A stretch of 64,000 bases of DNA. Source: Rhizobium sullae (GTDB taxonomy: Bacteria > Pseudomonadota > Alphaproteobacteria > Rhizobiales > Rhizobiaceae). The notes under the pieces were generated by a model. That model had not been told where the DNA came from. It saw nothing but the letters and a program-made list of their open reading frames with translations, and did not search any database. This document shows, one piece after another, positions 27,254 to 36,670 of this stretch; positions within the stretch are counted from its first letter, which is position 1, and the number at the start of each line of letters is the position of its first letter. The DNA lies in NCBI RefSeq assembly GCF_900169785.1, contig NZ_FWER01000002.1:74225-138224 (forward strand), given 5' to 3'. A program made the translations under genes and the position numbers.

Positions 27254-27463
27254 ATGCCCGTCCGCTTGCGCAAATTCATCGGCACGATCCTCATCGTCGT
27301 TCTCGTGATTCTTTATGCGCTTTTGGCGAACACGATCGCCGTCGCGACGCTCGCGGAATCCCCGTGGTGGGTCCACCTTCTCTATTTCTCGCTGACGGGC
27401 CTTCTCTGGGTTCTACCAGCTATGCTGATCATCAGATGGATGGCCGGCCCGCCGCCGAAGTGA
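27254..27463 (+). CDS. DUF2842 small membrane protein
   Basis: A 69-residue protein with two hydrophobic helices (about 10-27 and 41-60) and a basic N-terminus (MPVRLRKFIGT). It matches DUF2842, a short alphaproteobacterial family of unknown function often found beside ctaA. A GAAAGAG sequence precedes the ATG. The gene is divergent from ctaA. Confidence 0.8.
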   Translation: MPVRLRKFIGTILIVVLVILYALLANTIAVATLAESPWWVHLLYFSLTGLLWVLPAMLIIRWMAGPPPK

Positions 27464-27586
27464 GTGCCGTTAACGCCGGAATAACCGTGATCCGCGGAAA
27501 AGACGACCTCCCCTCTTGCATTTAAGCCAAATGAAGGCACTCGCCCTTTATGTTTCCGGCCAAGCCATCTTGACCGGAGAAGACCC

Positions 27587-28825
27587 GTGCAGACGCAAAA
27601 GCTCGATGCCCATCAACCGCCGCTCGACGAAGCGGCGAAAGCCGACACCAGCATCGCAAGCCTTCACTCACTTGGTGCGAAGCTCGCCGTCGCAGAACTC
27701 GATGTCACGGTCTTCGACACGATGGCGCCGCTGGAAAAGGATTGGCGCGCGCTGGAGCGGAACAATCTGACATCGCTCCATCAGGCCTATGACTGGTGTC
27801 ACAGCTGGGTCAGCGCCTACAGACGGCCGCTCGCCATTTTGCGGGGCGTCTGCGGGCTAGAGACGGCCTTTATCCTGCCGGTTGAAATCGAACGCGTCCA
27901 TGGCGTGCGGATCGCGAAATTCATCGGTGCCGATCACAGCAATATCAATACGGGGCTTTTCTCGGAGCATGTTCTCCACGGCAGCGGTGATCTCGACGCG
28001 CATCGTTTCGCCAAGAGCCTTCGCCACGCCCTTCGCAGCAAGGCCGATCTGCTGCTGCTGCAGAACATCCCGCTGGAATGGCGCGGCCGGAGGAACCCGC
28101 TCGGCCTGCTGCCGGTGGTGCAGAACCAGAACCACGCCTATCAGCTGCCGCTGCTTGAAGACTTCGAGGCGACCCTCAAGCAATTGAACGCCAAGAGCCG
28201 CCGGAAGAAGTTTCGGGTGCAATCGAAGCGGCTCGAGGCCATTGGCGGCTTCGACTATGTCGCAGGCGGGATGGCCGACGAGCAGCACGCCTTTCTTGAG
28301 CAGTTTTTTGCGCAGAAAGCCGAGCGCTTCAAGGCACTCGGGCTGCTTGACGTCTTTGCGGATGCGGATACGCGGGCTTTCCTCCATGGCCTGATCGATA
28401 TTCGCAACGGCGATGATTTCGGGCTGCAGATGCACGCGATCCGTCTCAAGGGCGAGAATGAAGACCATATCGCCGCGTTGTCCGGCATTTCGCGCAAGGG
28501 CGATCACGTGGTCTGCCAATTCAGCTCGATCGACGAGAGCCTGGCGGCCGATGCAAGCCCGGGCGAATTCCTCTTTTGGCAGATGATTTCCGGCCTGCAT
28601 GGGAAGGGCACCGCGCTCTTCGATTTCGGCCTCGGCGACCAGGTCTACAAGCGCTCCTGGGCACCGATCGAAACGGATCACCACGACGTCATACTGCCGG
28701 TCTCTGCTATCGGACGCATCGCCGGGATTGCACACCGGATGATCACGCGGAGCAAGGCCTATATCAAGGCCCGCCCGGATCTCTATAAATTCGCACAGCG
28801 CATCCGGGCAAAGATCGGCGCCTGA
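27587..28825 (+). CDS. FemAB/BcsL-like acyltransferase
   Basis: A 412-residue GNAT-fold protein of the CelD/BcsL (Acetyltransf_6) type. Visible pieces are the N-terminal VFDTMAPLEKDWRALERNN with the HQAYDWCHSW segment, the LNAKSRRKKFRVQSKRLE central motif, and the C-terminal LFDFGLGDQVYKRSWAP signature. Such enzymes acylate polysaccharide or its precursors; HfsK of the Caulobacter holdfast pathway is a related type. The GTG start has GGAGAAG upstream. Its stop directly abuts the stop of the convergent copolymerase gene. Position and family place it in the polysaccharide block. Confidence 0.8.
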   Translation: MQTQKLDAHQPPLDEAAKADTSIASLHSLGAKLAVAELDVTVFDTMAPLEKDWRALERNNLTSLHQAYDWCHSWVSAYRRPLAILRGVCGLETAFILPVEIERVHGVRIAKFIGADHSNINTGLFSEHVLHGSGDLDAHRFAKSLRHALRSKADLLLLQNIPLEWRGRRNPLGLLPVVQNQNHAYQLPLLEDFEATLKQLNAKSRRKKFRVQSKRLEAIGGFDYVAGGMADEQHAFLEQFFAQKAERFKALGLLDVFADADTRAFLHGLIDIRNGDDFGLQMHAIRLKGENEDHIAALSGISRKGDHVVCQFSSIDESLAADASPGEFLFWQMISGLHGKGTALFDFGLGDQVYKRSWAPIETDHHDVILPVSAIGRIAGIAHRMITRSKAYIKARPDLYKFAQRIRAKIGA

Positions 28826-30979
28826 TCAGGCAGCGTGGCGTCGGAGGTCGTCCGCGATGGCCTCGCCGCCGGACATCAGCACGACTCGCTGATAGCCCGC
28901 CTTCTCGAACTCCGTCATCGCGAAGACGAATTCCTCTTCGATCACCTCCGGCATCGAAAGGATGATCTCGACATCCTTGCTGCGCGTGAGGCGGGAGACG
29001 CCGGCAACATCCGCTGCGCCGCACTCGACGATCACGAGGTCGTAGGCAGAGGACAATGCATCGAGCAGCAGCGAAAGCCGGTCTGCGCCGCGCATCGCCT
29101 GACGGATATCGCTGGTGCCTTGCGGGATCAGGTGCGCGTCGGAGTGACGGTCGCCATGGATCGTTTCACCGAAGGCGGCAGCACCGCAGAGCAGATCGGT
29201 GACGCCCGGCGCGTTCAGATCCTCAGCCATCAGCTCGGTCGGATAGCCGGAACCGGTCATGTCGACCAGAACCACGCGCCGGCCGGCATCGGTCAGCGTG
29301 CGGGCAAGTGTAACGGTTGCCGCGGAGCCATCATCACCGGTTGGCGATATCGCGACGGCGAGCGTTGCCCGGCTGCTCGTCAGGTAGTCCGCGACGGAGC
29401 TGATCGAGAATTCGTTTTCTTCTTGCAGAGCTGCATGCGGTTCTGCGGAAGCCTCCTCCGCAGGCTCCTCCTCCACCGGTGCCGAAAGCATGCTGGGCTT
29501 GACGTCACGCCTGGCTTTCGGCGCCGCGGCGGCCTGCCTGCCTTCCTCGATCGGCGCGGCGGCGGGCTCGACGCTGCCGACGACCGGGCGCAAGGCCCGG
29601 CCGCTGAAGAGCTCAGCGAGCATTATGACGATCGCGCTCGTGATCAGTGTCGCGATGGCGGCAACGGCAACGATCGGCACGACTTTCGGGAAATACGGAT
29701 CGACTGGCTCGATGGCGCTCGAGACGATGCGCGCATCCGCCGGGCTTGAATTGCTGTCGGCGCGGGAAGCGGCTTCCCGGTAGCGCGCGAGGTAGGTTTC
29801 GAGCAGCTGGCGCTGGGCGTTCGCCTCGCGCTGCAGCGCGTTGAGGCCGACCTCGTCCTCGCCCGCCTGGGCACTGTTTGCCTGCAACGTGCCGGACTGG
29901 CGCTCGAGTTCGGCGGCCCGAAGACCGGCGACCTTCGCCTCGCTCTCGATGCCGGCCAGGATCTTCTGCGTCTCCTGGCGGATCTGCGTCTTGATGTCGG
30001 CAAGCTGCGCACGCAGGCTCTTCAGCCTCGGATGGTTGTTGAGCAGCGACGTGCTGAGATCGGAAATCTGCGACTGGAGGCCGGATTCGGTGGCCTTCAG
30101 GCGCTGCATGGATTGCGACGCCATGATGTCCGGCAGCGTATCCGACGCCTCGCCGGAGGCAAGGGCGTTGCGGACGGACTGGGCGCGTGCCTCCGCATTT
30201 GCCTTCTCGCCGCGCACGCGGGTCAGCTCGGCTGAGATATCATTGAGCTGCTGCTGCGGAAAATTGCTGCCGCCGTTCGTTGGCAGGAGGCCGTGCTTGG
30301 CCCGGTATTCGGCAACCTTTTGCTCGGCCTCGCTCACCTTTCGGCGGAGGCTGTCGATTTCCGGCTCGAGCCAGCGGGTGGCTTCGGAGTTCGTATCGAG
30401 TTTGGCGCCGCTCTGCGTCGCGAGATAGACGTTCGCCATGGCATTCGGGATGCGCGCGGCAACCTTCGGGTCTTTCGACGTGAAGGTGATGCCGATGACG
30501 CGCGAACCCGGAACCTGGTAAACCTGGAGACGTTCCATGAACGCGTCGATCACCCGCTCTTCCGGCGGATTTTCGAGCGGGTTCTTCTTGATTTGCAGCG
30601 CCACGAGGATATCGCTCAGGGCCGAGCCGTTGGCGGCATTGTCGAACTCGGGCAGCTCGTAGAGCTTCTCGCTGTTGATGACCTGCTTGATGATATCGGC
30701 GGACTGCAGGAGCTGAACCTGGCTCGCAATGTTCAACTCGTCGAGCAGCGGCCCGGCATTGCCGTCGTTCGGCCGCGTATTGGCGAAGGCCGGTGCGCGC
30801 TGCTCAATCAGCAGACGCGTTTCGGCACGGTATTTCGGCGAGATCATCTTGGCGCCGGCAAAGGCAACCCCTGCCCCGATCAGCGTGATCGCGAGAACCT
30901 TTAGCCGGCGCGTCCAGACTGCTCGCGCGAGCTGGCCAAGGTCGATGTCCACATCCTGATTACCCGCTACGCCGGACAT
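28826..30979 (-). CDS. Wzc/Wzz-type polysaccharide copolymerase with degenerate kinase-like domain
   Basis: A 717-residue inner-membrane protein. The Wzz domain starts at VDIDLGQLARAVWTRRLKV, with a first helix near residues 30-50. Long coiled coils with GNVR-type repeats follow, and a second helix (VVPIVAVAAIATLITSAIVI) near residue 445. The C-terminal 200 residues have a Rossmann-type fold like BY-kinases (VVLVDMTGSG, YDLVIVECGA), but the Walker A loop reads SPTGDDGSAAT with no lysine, and no tyrosine cluster ends the protein, so kinase activity is unlikely. It would set chain length and couple to the Wza-like exporter encoded divergently. Confidence 0.85.
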   Translation of the reverse strand: MSGVAGNQDVDIDLGQLARAVWTRRLKVLAITLIGAGVAFAGAKMISPKYRAETRLLIEQRAPAFANTRPNDGNAGPLLDELNIASQVQLLQSADIIKQVINSEKLYELPEFDNAANGSALSDILVALQIKKNPLENPPEERVIDAFMERLQVYQVPGSRVIGITFTSKDPKVAARIPNAMANVYLATQSGAKLDTNSEATRWLEPEIDSLRRKVSEAEQKVAEYRAKHGLLPTNGGSNFPQQQLNDISAELTRVRGEKANAEARAQSVRNALASGEASDTLPDIMASQSMQRLKATESGLQSQISDLSTSLLNNHPRLKSLRAQLADIKTQIRQETQKILAGIESEAKVAGLRAAELERQSGTLQANSAQAGEDEVGLNALQREANAQRQLLETYLARYREAASRADSNSSPADARIVSSAIEPVDPYFPKVVPIVAVAAIATLITSAIVIMLAELFSGRALRPVVGSVEPAAAPIEEGRQAAAAPKARRDVKPSMLSAPVEEEPAEEASAEPHAALQEENEFSISSVADYLTSSRATLAVAISPTGDDGSAATVTLARTLTDAGRRVVLVDMTGSGYPTELMAEDLNAPGVTDLLCGAAAFGETIHGDRHSDAHLIPQGTSDIRQAMRGADRLSLLLDALSSAYDLVIVECGAADVAGVSRLTRSKDVEIILSMPEVIEEEFVFAMTEFEKAGYQRVVLMSGGEAIADDLRRHAA

Positions 30980-31157
30980 ACTCGTACTCCAAGAACAAAC
31001 ATGGCGCGAAGTGTAAACGACTATAGTAACCCGACGGTTAATGTTGCCTGGCACAAGCAAAGCAAAGCGTGACCGGGCGAAGAGCAAAAAATCCGACGCA
31101 TTTTTACCGGCCATTAACCCTAACGGATCGATAACGGCAGCATCGAGTTCGTTTCCT

Positions 31158-31748
31158 GTGAGCATAACGCGGATGCTTTTCGCCCAGCCCAAGACGCTTC
31201 TGGCTCTGAGCCTTGTCGCAATGACGGCGGCATTGAGCGGCTGCAACACCTATAAGCCAGCGCCGAGAGCTTTCAACCAGGCCACCATCCAGCCCTATGC
31301 GCTCGACAGCGGCGACCGCCTGCGCATCACCGTTTTTGATCAGCCGAGCATGACCAATACCTATATGGTCGATCAGGCCGGCTACATCGCCTTCCCGCTC
31401 GTCGGACAGGTGCCTGCGCGCGGACGCACGCTGCAGCAGCTTTCCGGCCAGATCGCCCAAAAACTGCAGCAGGGTTATCTGCGCGACCCCGACGTGACGA
31501 TCGATGTCGACCGCTACCGTTCCATCTTCATCATGGGCGAAGTCGGCCAGCCGGGCCAGTATTCCTATGTGCCGGGCATGACGGTGCAGAACGCGATCGC
31601 CGTTGCCGGCGGCTTCACCTCCCGCGCCAATCAGGGCACGGTCGACGTCACCCGCAAGATCAACGGCCAAGTACTGACCGGACGCGTCAACATTTCATCC
31701 TCGATCATCGCCGGCGACACGATCTATGTCCGCGAACGGCTGTTCTGA
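31158..31748 (+). CDS. Wza-like polysaccharide export lipoprotein
   Basis: A 196-residue outer-membrane export protein. A lipoprotein signal ends in ALSGC (lipobox). The Poly_export domain follows (LDSGDRLRITVFDQPSMTNTYMVDQAGYIAFPLVGQV), then one SLBB domain (IFIMGEVGQPGQYSYVPGMTVQNAIAVAGG). It is short for a Wza family member, with one SLBB repeat, like the exporters of rhizobial and holdfast pathways. The start is either GTG at 31158 or ATG at 31173; both keep the signal. It begins a tight plus-strand run with GT4, PHPT and polymerase genes. Confidence 0.88.
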   Translation: MSITRMLFAQPKTLLALSLVAMTAALSGCNTYKPAPRAFNQATIQPYALDSGDRLRITVFDQPSMTNTYMVDQAGYIAFPLVGQVPARGRTLQQLSGQIAQKLQQGYLRDPDVTIDVDRYRSIFIMGEVGQPGQYSYVPGMTVQNAIAVAGGFTSRANQGTVDVTRKINGQVLTGRVNISSSIIAGDTIYVRERLF

Positions 31749-31754
31749 TCGCTG

Positions 31755-32936
31755 ATGGCTGAACAGCGACCTCTCCGCATACTCCATTGTTTCAGGTCCC
31801 CCGTTGGCGGGATATTTCGCCATGTTCGCGATTTGGTGGAAGAACACAGCAAGGCGGGACATGAGGTCGGCATCCTCTGCGACAGTTCCACCGGGGGCGA
31901 GCACGAGGACCGGCTGTTCGACGATATCCGTCCCTACCTCTCGCTCGGGCTGACGCGCATACCGATCCGGCGCTCCGTCGCGCTCTCCGATATCGGAGTG
32001 ATATGGGACACATACAACAAAATCAAAAGTTTGCGGCCGGACGTGCTGCACGGACACGGCGCCAAGGGCGGCGTGCTCGCGCGGCTTGTCGGCTCAGCCT
32101 TGCGGGTGAACAGGTATCGCGTAGCCCGCCTCTATACCGCCCATGGCGGAAGCCTGCACTATTCCCGCTCGTCGCTCACCGGACAGTTCATTCTGCGGAT
32201 GGAGCGGCTGCAGGAATATTTCACCGATGCCCTCGTTTTCATCTGCGAATACGAGCGCGACACCTATGCAAAGAAGGTCGGACGGCCGAGGCCCATGACG
32301 CGGCTGATCTACAACGGGATCGCAGAGCGGGATTTTCAGATCATCCCCACACGATCCGACGCCGTGCATTTCATCTATGTCGGCATGCTCCGAGACCTCA
32401 AGGGTCCCGATCTGTTTGTGGACGCATTTGCCAAAACCGAACGGCTGATCGGACGGCCCCTCTCGGCGCTGATGATCGGCGACGGGCCGGATCGCGAGAA
32501 ATACCGCGACATGATGGTCGAACGCGGCCTCGGCAAGCGTATCGGCATGCTGCCGCCCATGCGTGTGCAGGAAGCCTTCGGGATGTCGCAGAACCTGGTG
32601 GTGCCATCTCGCGCCGAAGCCATGCCCTACATCATCCTCGAAGGACTCGGCGCCGGAAAGACCGTCATCGCCAGCCGCGTCGGCGGCATCCCGGAAGTGC
32701 TCGGCGGGAACAGTCCCGCTCTCGTCGCACCTGACAACGCGGATGACCTTGCCCGCGTCATGGCCGAAGCGCTGACGACACCCGGCTGGCATCATGCCGT
32801 GATGCCTTCGATCGACTCGGTGAAATCCGTTTTTTCCGCTGCCGTGATGGCAAGAGATGTCCTGAAACTGTACCACACGCTCGTCGAGGGGGCGCCGACC
32901 TCCGAAACCTATGAGGCATCCGTAAATCTTTCTTAG
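31755..32936 (+). CDS. Glycosyltransferase family 4
   Basis: A 393-residue cytosolic GT-B enzyme adding a sugar to the lipid-linked precursor. The N-terminal loop is FRSPVGGIFRHVRDLVEEH, the acceptor side has LHGHGAKGGVLARL, and the donor-binding GT4 part has YVGMLRDLKGPDLFVDAF and the EX7E motif (EAMPYIILEGLGAGK). It begins six bases after the exporter gene, so the two are cotranscribed. Donor and acceptor are unknown. Confidence 0.88.
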   Translation: MAEQRPLRILHCFRSPVGGIFRHVRDLVEEHSKAGHEVGILCDSSTGGEHEDRLFDDIRPYLSLGLTRIPIRRSVALSDIGVIWDTYNKIKSLRPDVLHGHGAKGGVLARLVGSALRVNRYRVARLYTAHGGSLHYSRSSLTGQFILRMERLQEYFTDALVFICEYERDTYAKKVGRPRPMTRLIYNGIAERDFQIIPTRSDAVHFIYVGMLRDLKGPDLFVDAFAKTERLIGRPLSALMIGDGPDREKYRDMMVERGLGKRIGMLPPMRVQEAFGMSQNLVVPSRAEAMPYIILEGLGAGKTVIASRVGGIPEVLGGNSPALVAPDNADDLARVMAEALTTPGWHHAVMPSIDSVKSVFSAAVMARDVLKLYHTLVEGAPTSETYEASVNLS

Positions 32937-32981
32937 GGCCTTTCTGCTAATGCCGTTTGAGACAACGAGCGGCTGAAGCCC

Positions 32982-34532
32982 ATGAACAAAGCAGAGAAAA
33001 GCGATCAGTTCGACGTGGAAGCCCTGCGCAAGCGGGTCTCCGCGGCCAACGCAGACGGCGGCGACCAGGAAACGCCGGGACAGATCAACCCTTATGCCCG
33101 GCAGATCGCCGAACAGTTCCGCGAGGGAACGCGTTCGCCGTCGATGGTCATCGGCCAGCTGCGCCTCTTCGAATTCGTCTCGCAATTCGCAATCGGGCTG
33201 CTCGCCTTCCTGATCTGGCCCGGCGACGGTAGCGAAAGCCTTGCTGCACGCGCGGGCATGGCAGCCGCCGTGGCGGCGCTGGGCGTTGTGGCGCTGCAGC
33301 TTGCGGATACCTATTCCATTCCGGCGCTCAGAGCCCGCATTCGCCTACTGCCGCGCATCCTCAGTGCCTGGGCAGCCGCCTTTACCGGAACGGAAGTGAT
33401 CTTTTCGCTCTTCCGCGATCTCCCATGGTCGCAGATAAACCTGCATATCGCCTGGTTCTCGCTTGCCTCGCTCTTCCTGCTTGGGTCGCGCTTCCTGGTC
33501 GCCTACGGCATCCGCAACTGGGCGCGCAACGGCGTCATGGAGCGCCGCGCCGTGATCGTCGGCGGCGGCGAACCTGCCAAGGATCTGATCCGCATCCTCG
33601 AGCAACAGGCCGACAACGACATCCGCATATGCGGCATCTTCGATGATCGGGGCGAGAAGCGCTCGCCGGTCATGGTCGCCGGCTATCCGAAGCTCGGCAC
33701 GGTTGCCGAGCTGGTCGAATTCGTGCGGCTCACCCGGATCGACATGCTGATCATCGCGCTGCCGCTCAGCGCCGAGGCCCGTATCCTGCAGCTCCTGAAG
33801 AAACTCTGGATCCTGCCGGTCGACATTCGCCTTGCGGCCCATGCCAACCGGCTGCGGTTCCGGCCGCGTGCCTATTCCCACGTCGGCTCCGTGCCGATGC
33901 TCGACATTTTCAAGAAGCCGATCCGCGATTGGGATTCCGTCGCCAAGCGCGGCTTCGACATCTTCTTCGCATCGCTTGCCCTTGCCCTGCTCTGGCCGGT
34001 GATGATCCTCACCGCCATCGCAATCAAGCTGACGTCCAAGGGGCCTGTCTTCTTCATGCAGAAGCGGCATGGCTTCAATAACGAGGTCATTAACGTCTTC
34101 AAGTTCCGCTCGATGTACACCAGCATGAGCGATTACAACGCCAAGACAGTGGTGACCAAGGGCGATCCCCGCGTGACGCCGGTCGGCCGCTTCATCCGCA
34201 AATCCTCGATCGATGAATTGCCGCAACTATTCAATGTGCTAAAGGGCGATCTGTCGCTCGTCGGTCCCCGGCCTCACGCCGTCCTGGCGCAGACGAAGGA
34301 TCGCGCCTGGGGCGATATCGTGGAAGGCTATTTCGCACGCCATCGCGTCAAGCCCGGCGTGACCGGCTGGGCGCAGATCAACGGCTGGCGAGGCGAGATC
34401 GACAATGACGACAAGATCAAATTCCGCACGGCCTACGACCTCTACTATATCGAGAACTGGTCGCTCTGGTTCGATCTCAAGATTTTGTTCCTGACGCCGA
34501 TCCGGCTGCTCAACACGGAAAACGCCTATTGA
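32982..34532 (+). CDS. Undecaprenyl-phosphate sugar-phosphate transferase (PHPT)
   Basis: A 516-residue membrane enzyme that starts the repeat unit by moving a sugar-1-phosphate onto undecaprenyl phosphate. Four N-terminal helices (about 60-170), a CoA-binding-like cytosolic domain (RRAVIVGGGEPAKDLIRIL), a fifth helix, then the catalytic bac_transf domain: KRGFDIFFASLAL, VFKFRSMYTSM, RKSSIDELPQLFNVLKG and LVGPRPHA with the essential Asp-Glu and Arg-Pro residues. This is the WcaJ/WbaP class, often glucose-1-phosphate. In Agrobacterium and Caulobacter the matching enzymes begin adhesin synthesis. Confidence 0.88.
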   Translation: MNKAEKSDQFDVEALRKRVSAANADGGDQETPGQINPYARQIAEQFREGTRSPSMVIGQLRLFEFVSQFAIGLLAFLIWPGDGSESLAARAGMAAAVAALGVVALQLADTYSIPALRARIRLLPRILSAWAAAFTGTEVIFSLFRDLPWSQINLHIAWFSLASLFLLGSRFLVAYGIRNWARNGVMERRAVIVGGGEPAKDLIRILEQQADNDIRICGIFDDRGEKRSPVMVAGYPKLGTVAELVEFVRLTRIDMLIIALPLSAEARILQLLKKLWILPVDIRLAAHANRLRFRPRAYSHVGSVPMLDIFKKPIRDWDSVAKRGFDIFFASLALALLWPVMILTAIAIKLTSKGPVFFMQKRHGFNNEVINVFKFRSMYTSMSDYNAKTVVTKGDPRVTPVGRFIRKSSIDELPQLFNVLKGDLSLVGPRPHAVLAQTKDRAWGDIVEGYFARHRVKPGVTGWAQINGWRGEIDNDDKIKFRTAYDLYYIENWSLWFDLKILFLTPIRLLNTENAY

Positions 34533-35773
34533 GCGCGGTCGAGGCGACACAGTTCCGCGTCGCCCAGCCGCAGCGCGCCGCACTGCGCCTCATTGGCTCG
34601 GCGATGGTCGCCTTCGGCGTCTTCCTCGCCGGCTTCGTGATTAATGAGCCCGCGCCTTACGAACTGTGGATGGCGGGGCTTGTCGGCATCTGGTTCATCC
34701 TCGGCCTTCGCATCTCGCGCTACACCGCGGTGCTTCTGACCCTACTCCTCACCTTCAATGTCGGCGGCATGCTGTCGCTAACCCAAATGAAGGATATGAC
34801 CGGCGGGCTGATGTATGTCGCTGTCTCGACCTTCCTGGCCCTGACCTCGGTGTTCTATGCGGCAATCATCGAAGACAGCGCCAAACGACTGCCGCTGATG
34901 TTCAATGCCTGGGTCGTTGCCGCCGTCATCACCTCGTTGCTCGGTATCCTCGGCTATTTCCATGCCTTTCCCGGCGCCGAAGTCTTCACGCTCTACGACC
35001 GTGCGAAGGGCGCATTCCAGGATCCAAACGTCTTCGGACCGTTCCTCGTCGCCCCTTCCCTCTACCTCATCCATGGCATTCTGACGCGCGACCTGAAGAC
35101 CTCGCCGTTGCGCGCCGCCGCACTGCTGATCCTAGCGCTCGGCGTGTTCCTGTCCTTCTCGCGCGCCGCCTGGGGTCTCTTCCTGCTCGCCGTCGCGCTG
35201 CTCATATTCATGATGCTGCTGAAGGAGCGAAGCGGCGCCTTCCGGCTGCGCATCCTCGTCCTCTCGCTGATGGCGATGGTCCTGATGGTCTCAGCGCTTT
35301 TGATCGCCCTGCAGTTTCCGCAGGTCAGCGATCTTTTCAGCGCACGCGCGCAACTCGTCCAGGAATATGACGGCGCCTATCTCGGCCGTTTCGACCGCCA
35401 CCGCATCGGCTTCCAGATGATGATGGAAAGGCCGCTCGGCATCGGGCCGATGGTGTTCGGCACGATCTTTCCGGAAGACGAGCACAATATCTGGCTGAAG
35501 ACGCTGACAACCTATGGCTGGCTCGGCTTCGTCTCCTACGTGTCGATGCTCGTGTGGACGCTTTACCTTGGTTTCAAGAGCCTCCTCAGGGACCGGCCAT
35601 GGCAGCCTTACCTGATGATCGCATGGATCTGCATCATCGGCCATGCGGCGGTCGGCAACGTCATCGACATCGACCATTGGCGGCATGTCTATCTTCTCCT
35701 CGGCATCGTCTGGGGATGCGCTGCGCTCGAACACCGCCACCGACAGAATTTCACGGCCCCGGGCGCAGCCTAA
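34529..35773 (+). CDS. O-antigen ligase/Wzy-type polymerase
   Basis: A 414-residue membrane protein with about eleven helices and the Wzy_C (O-antigen ligase-like) core: the large periplasmic loop contains FDRHRIGFQMMMERPLGIGP and DEHNIWLKTLTTYGWLGF. It likely joins repeat units at the periplasmic face. The TTG start overlaps the preceding stop (TTGA), so translation is coupled to the PHPT gene. No Wzx flippase gene follows. It could also be a ligase rather than a polymerase. Confidence 0.82.
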   Translation: MSAVEATQFRVAQPQRAALRLIGSAMVAFGVFLAGFVINEPAPYELWMAGLVGIWFILGLRISRYTAVLLTLLLTFNVGGMLSLTQMKDMTGGLMYVAVSTFLALTSVFYAAIIEDSAKRLPLMFNAWVVAAVITSLLGILGYFHAFPGAEVFTLYDRAKGAFQDPNVFGPFLVAPSLYLIHGILTRDLKTSPLRAAALLILALGVFLSFSRAAWGLFLLAVALLIFMMLLKERSGAFRLRILVLSLMAMVLMVSALLIALQFPQVSDLFSARAQLVQEYDGAYLGRFDRHRIGFQMMMERPLGIGPMVFGTIFPEDEHNIWLKTLTTYGWLGFVSYVSMLVWTLYLGFKSLLRDRPWQPYLMIAWICIIGHAAVGNVIDIDHWRHVYLLLGIVWGCAALEHRHRQNFTAPGAA

Positions 35774-35812
35774 ATACTTGAGAACGGCGGCATTCGCGCT
35801 AAACTTCCAAAC

Positions 35813-36106
35813 ATGATCACAGGAATGCAGATACGCGGCGCGCGCGCCATGACCGGGATGAGCATCGATGAGCTTGCCGCTGCGTCTGGCCTGACGCCGG
35901 AAGCGATAGAGGCACTCGAAGACGGCGACGGGACGGGCGAGCCCCGCGCCTTTCTGGCCGCCAAGCACGCGCTGGAAGCAGCCGGCGTGATCTTCATCGC
36001 AAGCGGCAATCAGGACGAAGGCGGTCCCGGCGTGCGGCTGCGGGCGCGCACGTCAAGCGACGATGGCATCCGCCCCGAAAACCTCAACGCCGCCAACGAC
36101 GATTGA
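35813..36106 (+). CDS. Small XRE-type HTH protein
   Basis: A 97-residue protein with an N-terminal helix-turn-helix: IRGARAMTGMSIDELAAASGLTPEAIEALEDG. The C-terminal tail is Asp/Asn-rich without known domain. Related short proteins in rhizobia contain a pattern AFLAAKHALEAAGVIFI as here. It starts 39 bases after the polymerase gene; whether it regulates the polysaccharide block is not known. Confidence 0.75.
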   Translation: MITGMQIRGARAMTGMSIDELAAASGLTPEAIEALEDGDGTGEPRAFLAAKHALEAAGVIFIASGNQDEGGPGVRLRARTSSDDGIRPENLNAANDD

Positions 36107-36140
36107 TAGTTGCCGCATTTCCGTCGATGAGAAGTGAGGG

Positions 36141-36353
36141 CTAGAGATAAGCCTGCGCAAGCGCGGCGAGTTTTGTGCTGTCCTTGGCGCCCTGGCGATA
36201 GAGCTGGATGATCAGCGCGCCGAGATGTTCGGCTTCGGGCGTGTTACGGCTCAGCCCCCTCGCCTCGCAGACAATATCGAGCACTCCGGAAATCACATCC
36301 AGATCCTCCGAAAAGAGCGGCAAATCACGGGGATGAAAAGGTGTATTGAGCAT
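36141..36353 (-). CDS. Conserved small protein, unknown function
   Basis: A 70-residue protein: LPLFSEDLDVISGVLDIVCEARGL, then EAEHLGALIIQLYRQGAKDS and KLAALAQAYL. Predicted all-helical and soluble, with acidic and hydrophobic spacing. I recall this type from rhizobial genomes but know no function. The ATG at 36353 follows GGGAAG; a longer frame adds 19 residues without support. Confidence 0.65.
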   Translation of the reverse strand: MLNTPFHPRDLPLFSEDLDVISGVLDIVCEARGLSRNTPEAEHLGALIIQLYRQGAKDSTKLAALAQAYL

Positions 36354-36670
36354 CGAGCCGCACTTCCCATGAGGGCGAAAGCACAACCGCATCATTCGCC
36401 AGCCGCCCATCCATGGCCGACGATATAGACAGTATGCACGCCGATTTCCGGCTTGGCAACTGGAACAAATGTCTCGAGGTTCGAGGTGGGTTGTTGGCGT
36501 GACGGCACTTGTGCTCGCACCCCTGACTGCCGTTTGCCTACTTTATTTCGCACGCTAATCGAGCTTATGCTTTCCTGCATAAAGCAGAGCACCATCTACT
36601 GTTGCGCGCGAAAGACGCGCAACATTGAAAACGTTACGCCGTTACGCGGCAAAACATTTGAAGGCCGGCA
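36354..36670. other. Intergenic region
   Basis: Between a small minus-strand gene and a small lipoprotein gene. It holds a short inverted repeat (TGCTTT-CCTGCAT-AAAGCA, near 36569-36587). Short frames on both strands lack ribosome sites and known content. I see nothing else. Confidence 0.5.
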
